Made by a program: the position numbers and the translations under genes
The notes under the pieces: model-generated
The model's database searches: none
What the model was told of the DNA's origin: nothing
What the model saw: only the letters and a program-made list of their open reading frames with translations
NCBI GenBank assembly: GCA_012931725.1
Contig: CM022944.1
Location: forward strand, 64,001,982 to 64,065,981
DNA: 64,000 nt
Direction of reading: 5' to 3'
Origin: Litsea cubeba
Lineage: Eukaryota > Streptophyta > Magnoliopsida > Laurales > Lauraceae
Shown: positions 57,926 through 64,000 of the stretch, piece after piece
Layout: every line of letters begins with the position of its first letter
Numbering within the stretch: the stretch's first letter is position 1

Positions 57926-58693
57926 TCAATGAACCGTGAGCCTCTCGATTCCAAGTTCTTTTGCATTTCGGAGTCCTGATAGGAGGGCCTCATATTCTGC
58001 CTTGTTATTCGATGCAGCAAAGCCAATGGTCACAGCTCTTTCAATTATTACTCCTTCTGGTGTGATGAATACCATGTCAACTCCTGAACCTCGGGAATTG
58101 GATGCACCATCCACATATAGCCGCCACTCCTCATTAGTTCCCAAGCTAACTTCTCTTTGCTTCAGCTCTTCTTTGTGTGTAAGTTCAGCAATGAATTCAT
58201 CTACTACCTGTCCCCTTATGGCATTTCTCGGGGCTATCTTTATATCATGCTCGCCAAGTTCTATCGCCCATTTGACCATCCTCCTAGATAGGTCGGCTTT
58301 TTGCAAGATGGCTCGTAATGGATGCTCGATCAGAACCTTAACTTTGTGTGCTTGGAAATAGTGTCTTAGCTTCCGTGCTGCGCTCACCAATCCCAAGGCG
58401 AGCTTTTCCAGAGGTAGGTACCTTGTCTCAGCATCTAACAAGGTTTTACTGACGAAATAGATAGGAAGGTGCTATTTTCCTTGATCCCTCATCAAGGCTG
58501 CGCTGACCACATGTTCGGATACTGCCAGATACATAATCAGTTCTTCTCCTGGGCTAGGAATAGAGAGCATGGGGGGGGGGAGCTCAGATACTGTTTGATT
58601 TATGCTAGGGCCTCATCACAGTACTCGTCCCATATCTTTTCTGCCTTTTTTTAGAGCGAGGAACATTGGTCAGCATTTATCCAAGCTTCTTGA
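57926..58693 (-). pseudogene. Tat-2 RNase H and second RNase H
   Basis: MLDAETRYLPLEKLALGLVS and LRHYFQAHKVKVLIEHPLRA belong to the first RNase H and connection; RGQVVDEFIAELTHKEE is the linker. WRLYVDGASNSRGSGVD and SNNKAEYEALLSGLRNAKEL supply the first Asp and the Glu of the archaeal-type RNase H, and ERLTVH begins the next block. The order places the element in the Tat lineage. Confidence 0.85.
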
Positions 58694-59738
58694 TCAAAAA
58701 CGATTTAAGGCTGCGAGCATACCTGTCAGCCGCTGCACCTCCTTTCTCGAGCTAGGTCGATATATCTTCTGAACCCCCTGAATTTGGTTAGGATTTGTTT
58801 CGATTCCTCTCTGAGTTATAATGTATCCTAGAGATTTTCCCAAGCTGACACCAAATGAACATTTCGAAGCGTTCAACCTGAGCTTGTATCTTCGCAGGAT
58901 ATTGAGGACCGAGCTCAAATCCCGCTCATGCACAATCTTCTCTTTGCTTTTGACCACCATGTCATCAATGTAAGCTTCTACCGTTTTCCCGATCAGATCT
59001 TGGAATATGTTTGCAATCAGCCTTTGGTATATGGCCTCCGCATTCTTAAGTCCAAAAGGCATTCTTTTGTAACAATAGGTGCCTTTTGGGTTTATGAATG
59101 CTGTCTTTTCCTGGTCGGCCACCTCCATTGCGATCGGTGGTATCCTCGGTAAGCGTCCAAAAATCTCATTCGTTCATGACCCGCTGTGGAGTCCACTAGC
59201 TAGTCGATTTTTGGTAACGGGAAGCTGTCTTTGGGACAAGCCTTGTTTAGATTGGTAAAGTCAACACACACCCTCCATTTTTTATCTTTTTTTGCACAAC
59301 AACCGTATTGGACAACCACTCTGGGTAATGGAATTTTCGGATTGCATCTGCTTCCATTAGCTTGTCAACCTCTTCACAAACCGCTGTTCGGCGCTCGGGT
59401 GCGAGCTTTCGCTGCTTCTGCATCACTGGCTTCATCCTTGGATCGGCTCCTAACTTGTGCTGATAACCTCCAAATCGACCCCCGGCATCTTGTATGGAGT
59501 CCAAGCAAAAATATCGGAAATTTGATCGAGAAAACGAATCAAGCTCTCCTGTTCTTCTTCGGACATTAATGCACCAATCATCCAGTATCTTTCTGGATCC
59601 CCTCCATGTATTGCAATCTTTTTCAGCTCCTCCATTGTTGGGTTGGTTAGGTCGGCACATGTTCTTCTTTTTCTGTCCGACCTGACATTGATTGCTATTT
59701 GAGGTCGGCATTTCTGCCCAGACGTAAGTCTTCATCAT
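58694..59738 (-). pseudogene. Tat-2 reverse transcriptase
   Basis: QKQRKLAPERRTAVCEEVDK, IRKFHYPEWLSNTVVVQKK, then after a break near 59150-59250 KRMPFGLKNAEAIYQRLIAN and VEAYIDDMVVKSKEK with an intact YIDD (about 58960), followed by RLNASKCSFGVSLGKSLGYI and VQRLTGMLAALNRF. It is split into at least three phases. Confidence 0.87.
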
Positions 59739-60123
59739 CTGTCTTTTTCGCCTTTCCCTTTATCGCCACGACCAAATAGCTTCTAGAAGCTGCTTGGTCT
59801 CCTCTGATCTCCATGGTTCCCTTCTGCATTGGGAAACGTAACCTTTGGTGATAGGTTGATGGTACCGCTCTCATGCGATGAATCCATGTCCGCCCCATGA
59901 TGGCATTATACGGAGATGGCACATCTACCACTAAGAATTCCACGTCTAAATGAACAGGACCCACGCCAACCTGTACGGTTATAACTCCCAAGCGGTGTGC
60001 TGCCTGGCCGCTGAATCCAAACAGAGGAATCGAGGTCGGCTTCAGATCTGAGTGCTTCAGGCCGAGCCTATCAAATAGGTCGGCATACATTATTTCTGAG
60101 GAGCTTCCGGGGTCTATGAGCAT
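59695..60123 (-). pseudogene. Tat-2 protease
   Basis: MLIDPGSSSEIMYADLFDRL (active site DPGS), SIPLFGFSGQAAHRLGVITV, PSPYNAIMGRTWIHRMRAVP. The pattern matches Tat retropepsins. It is open over its whole length but not joined in frame to gag. Confidence 0.87.
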
Positions 60124-60283
60124 TCTTCGGACATCGTACTCCTGTACTCGAAGAGTTAGTACGAGGGCATCATTGTGCGACCCGCCACATCTCGTAGGTC
60201 TTCATCGGAGAATGAAATCTCCGACTTACCCCGCCTAGATTTGCTGATCAGGCTTGGTTCGAAGCTCATCTAATATACTTATC

Positions 60284-61401
60284 TCAAGTGTGCGGCCATC
60301 TTTCTTTGTGTTCTGACTGATTGGGTCGTAACTTCTGCCAGATTAATTGCCCCATGACTACATATATTACCCCAACAGGTCCCTCTTCATCTGCAACGTT
60401 TTTTATTTCTTTCTGATCTGAGCTCTCCCTACTATTCTTCGAACGCATATCTTCTACATATTCTTCCAAATGTTGCTTGAGCATTCGACAGTTTTCTGCC
60501 AGATGCCCGTTCTCTCGGTGGTAAGAGCACCATAGGTTAGGATTCCGGTGTCCGGGGTCGCTGACCATCTTTGGAGGCCTTTTGAAGAAAAGTTTGTTTT
60601 TTTATTTGAGTGAGGATCCTGTATATTGGATCCTTGAAGATCGTATATATCCCCTCAAAGGCTGCCCTTGTGGGTTCGGCACGACCCATTCTCCTATCAA
60701 CAACTTCCCTGAACTCCCTTCCTCTCTTTTCTCTGGATCCTTCATCCATTGTGCGTGTCATCCTTGGCTCAGGCGCTCCCATGTCCTCTTCTAATTTGAT
60801 GAACTCTTTGATTCTCTCCATTAGGTCCCCTTGTGTGGTCGGGGATCACTTAGTCGGTGATTGGCGGAGCTGACTCTCTTTTGGTAGCCCTAGCTTAAAG
60901 GTGGCCACTGCTACTTGTTCATTACTTCCCTCCACTTCATTATAGAGGCGCCAGCAGCGAGCACTATACTCTTTCAGGCTCTCCGAGCTTTGCTTCTTAA
61001 GAGACAGCAATGCTCCAACATCCTTCGGCTGCTTGGAGTTCGTAACAAAATGGGTGACAAAAGACCCAACGAGCTCTCGGAAGCTGTGTATCGACCTTGG
61101 CTTAAGATAAGAAAACCATTTCAAGGCTAGATCTCCTAAGCTTGAGGGAAAGACCCTGCACATCAGTGATTCATTTCCGATCCAAAGCGCCATGGAATGC
61201 AGGAAATATTGGACGTGATCGGCAGGATCAGAAGTTCCATCATAGGTCCTCAGCTTGGGGTTGAGAATCGCCGAAGTGGGTCTGCTTTCTCTATTTCCTT
61301 TGAAAATAGAGATATGAAGTTCTGTGCACTTCCCAATTACTTTGCTCGGAACATGGTTTCCTGACGGGGCCTCTGATTTGCTAATGCCCTCTCGATCAGG
61401 A
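60284..61401 (-). pseudogene. Tat-2 gag
   Basis: The capsid part has YDGTSDPADHVQYFLHSMAL, LALKWFSYLKPRSIHSFREL and FVTHFVTNSKQPKDVGALLS. Then come MERIKEFIKLEEDMGAPEP and a zinc-finger-like CSYHRENGHLAENCRMLKQH near 60490-60540. Phase breaks are at about 60840 and 60570. The N-terminus is lost at LTR H. Confidence 0.86.
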
Positions 61402-64000
61402 TGTTGCGACCCCGGACCAAGATCCAAGGATTAAAACCCAGGCCCGCGACGGTGATTGCTCATTTGATATAATGTTGTTTGTTTTCCCACACGTTCCCGC
61501 AGTGAGGATCCCAAGACACGGGGATTTAACTCACATGTACAAATATGCGAAAGCGTGTAGCAATAACATATTCAATCATGACACGATATTTAAAACAAAT
61601 CTCATGAGTGAAATCATATTTGAGACATAATATCAGAAAGAGAAATTATAATATGGCATTCCCATCAAAGTTTGAATTACAAAATCAAAAGGTGAGTTAA
61701 GTTAATACATCCCCAAAAAAATAAGAGGCCGACAAAGGCCAATACATCTGAAATTTCCAAAAGTATCCCAAAACTAGGTGAAACGGATATCAAGATCCCG
61801 TCCAACGTCTAGATGATGTCGTCGGGCTGCCACTCTCGTGCTGAGGGTGGCTCAATAGCCTCCTCCGGGCACTCCTCCTCAAAGGTAATACCTCCTGCTC
61901 CTGACACCAAAAATAACGAGTATCAAACACGACGGTTTGGCAAATAAACAATTTAGGCATGAGTATGAAAACGATATTAAAACAGTTTAATAGGGTTGTA
62001 ACAATTCAAGATCAAGATATGCATTTCGAATATACAAAACTAACATAAATACTTGTAATATCATGAATAGCAAATCCACATGTCAGCTCATCCTTTCTCT
62101 ATCATACATGATGATAAGAGTAAGCAAAGACAAAGCAAAGCTTAACGAAACAAAGCAAAGAGCCCAAGCCACACGAAGTGGGAGGGAGAGCCGGTCGCGG
62201 AACCGGGACAAAACAAAGATGTGTATAATATACACGACTAATCTGTAAACAGTCCTTATGTTTAAGGACCCCCCCAACTAGTGGATCAGACTGAAGGGGC
62301 AGTCCAAGCTCAGTGGTGTTCACTTAAATCCATGAATGCACAAAACAAATCAATATACTTATCAGGCTTATCGAAACTTAAGGGGAAATCACTTATCAAA
62401 AACAAAACGAGACAAGGCTAACAAAATAGCATAAGATATATGCTTGACAATACTTAAGAAGTGATTCCCATTTGATTCTTGAAACTCATCTTTATACAAG
62501 CTTATTCTTGAAATTCAAAAGAGTACACGATGATGCATGTAGCATCAAAACAGAAGTTCAAACACGAAATCTATCAAGCTTAGGCTAAGACCATTCATTG
62601 ACCTTCGTGAAGTTGGAAACCAAATGTCAGAATTTAACAAGGTTTGGTGCCTCCGAAGTTAAAGTACATTTTAGAATTCCAAGTGCACAATGTCAAGTAA
62701 AGGTCTAATGCTTAGTATAGTTTTTATTTCTGAAGAAATCCATCAAAAACAGTGCCTTTTTGCAAGCCTCAATTAGCCCTCGGTCAGCTATCGGTTAGCC
62801 ATCGGTTAGCCGACGGCCAACCCTCGACTGACCGATAACTGATCCTTGGCTGACCGACAGATCCCTGAACAAAAATTGATGCTCTCTGGAAAAGGGACCG
62901 ACAGATTTGTCGGTTAACCGTGAGATGACCGATGGATTTTCCTGTCAAAATGCTGATCTCGGGAATTGGAACCGACAGGTGTCGGTTGGCTGTCGGTCGA
63001 CCGTCGGTCAACCGACATCTGACCGACACCTGACCGATAATGCGTGGACAGTGCATTTCGGTTCAGATTTTCACATTTTTCTTCCCTCCCTCCTTCTCAT
63101 TTCTGAGCCACTTGCATTATCCAAGCCACCATGCTTTCCAAGGGACAATTTTTTACACATATCTAAGCCATTCTATCCACAATTAATCCATTCATTCCAT
63201 GAGAGAACATCAAGACATTTCCATGTACAAAAATCATCAAACTTACAAGATTAAAACATGATTCTAAGAATTTGGAAAATTCATCAACATCAATGGAAAA
63301 GAGAAAACTGAAGCTAATGATTTTAAAGAACATGAGTATAGCATTCATTTTGACATTAAGCATAAAAATCATGCTTTAATGAAGATAGTGAAACCACAAC
63401 ACAATGTACATAGAAAACCTATAAAGATCACTCGCCTTTGTCCAAAAGCTAAACAACACTCCACAAAATCCAACCAAAAAAGAGGTCCACGAAATCTACA
63501 CAAAAGCCCCAAAATAGAACATACAAAAAATCACATTTTGGCCATTACAAATCCCCATTTCGAAAATGGGTTTGAAAGTTAGAGAAAATAGCTCTTTGTG
63601 AGCTAAAAGAACATCAATGAAAAGATGGGTTCAAGCTCTAACCTTTAGCTAGTCAAACAAGAAGAAGAGAGCTAGAAGATGATGAATAGTTGTAGGGATT
63701 TGGCTCAAAATGGATCCAGCTGAAGCTTGAGATGAGGGAAGGAGAATGATGGTTTTTGTTTTGCAAATGGAGCCTTATTGCTAGATCAATCCCAAGGAAG
63801 AAGGTCAAGAAAAAGGCTCTTTCTCTCTTTTGCTCTAGGTTAGAAAAAAAAAAGGTTGCAGGAATTTGGTAAAGGTGAAAGTGAATAGTGGAAGAGAGAA
63901 TAAGGGAGTACTTATAGTTTTTGAAAGTGGGTCCCTTACAGCTGAAACTTGTAATGATTAAAACATGGTCTTGTGGACCCCGGATGAGATCCGCGAAGAA
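61402..64000 (-). mobile_element. LTR H, partial (runs off the window)
   Basis: Begins TGTTGCGACCCCGG, which on the - strand reads as an LTR 3' end (CCGGGGTCGCAACA) of the kind common in plant Ty3/gypsy elements. There are more than 2.6 kb without any coding domain. A TATAAG lies on the - strand near 63912-63917. It abuts the broken gag of Tat-2, so H either inserted into Tat-2 or is joined to it by a deletion. The target duplication cannot be checked here. Confidence 0.5.
62776..63045 (-). promoter_or_regulatory. Cluster of CGGTYARCCGA palindromes in LTR H
   Basis: About 15 half or full sites in 270 bp: ATCGGTTAGCCATCGGTTAG, GTCGGTTAACCG, GTCGGTCGACCGTCGGTCAA and others. It shares with the Tat-2 LTR cluster the order TGGAACCGACAG, then palindromes, then CCGACAYCTGACC, although the rest of the two LTRs does not look alike. 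Confidence 0.65.

Larger units (their letters stand above)
53394..61401 (-). mobile_element. Tat-2: second Tat-lineage element, interior
   Basis: On the - strand it encodes gag, protease (DPGSS), RT (YIDD), RNase H with second RNase H, and integrase, plus an antisense gene on the + strand between integrase and the polypurine tract. It is not closely similar in sequence to element A. The gag N-terminus is cut at 61401 by LTR H. There are many stops and phase changes, so it is old. Confidence 0.85.

Overview
The window looks like angiosperm nuclear DNA made almost entirely of nested retrotransposons. The evidence is plant-type Ty3/gypsy polyproteins of the Tat lineage (a second, archaeal-type RNase H after the RT-RNase H), Ty1/copia elements with a Met-initiator primer site, a plant L1-type LINE with a DUF4283-like ORF1, and GT-AG introns of 62-99 bp. 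I found no convincing ordinary host gene, rRNA, tRNA or CRISPR array. The species cannot be named from the sequence.

Layout. (1) 1-651 is the 3' internal end of an older Tat-1 copy, followed by its LTR (LTR B). LTR B lies in three pieces: 652-1978, 24240-24504 and 26273-27122. (2) A complete 22.3-kb Tat-1 element (element A, 1979-24234, + strand) is inserted in LTR B with a 5-bp target duplication ATCCA. It has 2.6-kb LTRs, a Lys-like primer binding site, a decayed gag-PR-RT-RH-aRH-IN frame (about 6193-14159), a repeat-rich 3' region, and an antisense six-exon gene for a plant-mobile-domain protein (20453 to 15849). (3) LTR B was hit again by a 1.77-kb solo LTR of family S (24505-26272, duplication GAGAG). 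(4) 27123-30356 is a deleted Tat-1 interior that keeps part of the antisense gene, followed by a truncated LTR (LTR C, 30357-32261). (5) 32262-33241 is a copia fragment and 33242-34003 an LTR-like remnant. (6) 34004-51207 is one L1-type LINE split by copia E1 (34215-39539, duplication ATGGC), a second S solo LTR (39938-41751, duplication ATAAA) and copia E2 (42901-48219, duplication GCCCC). (7) 51771-61401 is a second, different Tat element (Tat-2, - strand), with a probable 3' LTR and its own antisense, intron-containing gene at 53675-55821. (8) 61402-64000 is part of a long LTR (H) on the - strand.

How the parts relate. The sense genes of the Tat elements encode the usual copying machinery: gag particle, protease, reverse transcriptase, two RNase H domains and integrase. 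The antisense genes sit between integrase and the polypurine tract, on the other strand. In Tat-1 this gene has a TATA box, a short pyrimidine-rich leader, a good plant start context, six exons with consistent phases, a plant mobile domain, an NLS-like block and a coiled coil. Its introns can survive retrotransposition because the genomic RNA is the other strand. All autonomous frames are broken by stops and frameshifts, so the copies seen are probably inactive. The most interesting material is the antisense gene and its promoter, together with palindromic arrays in several LTRs.
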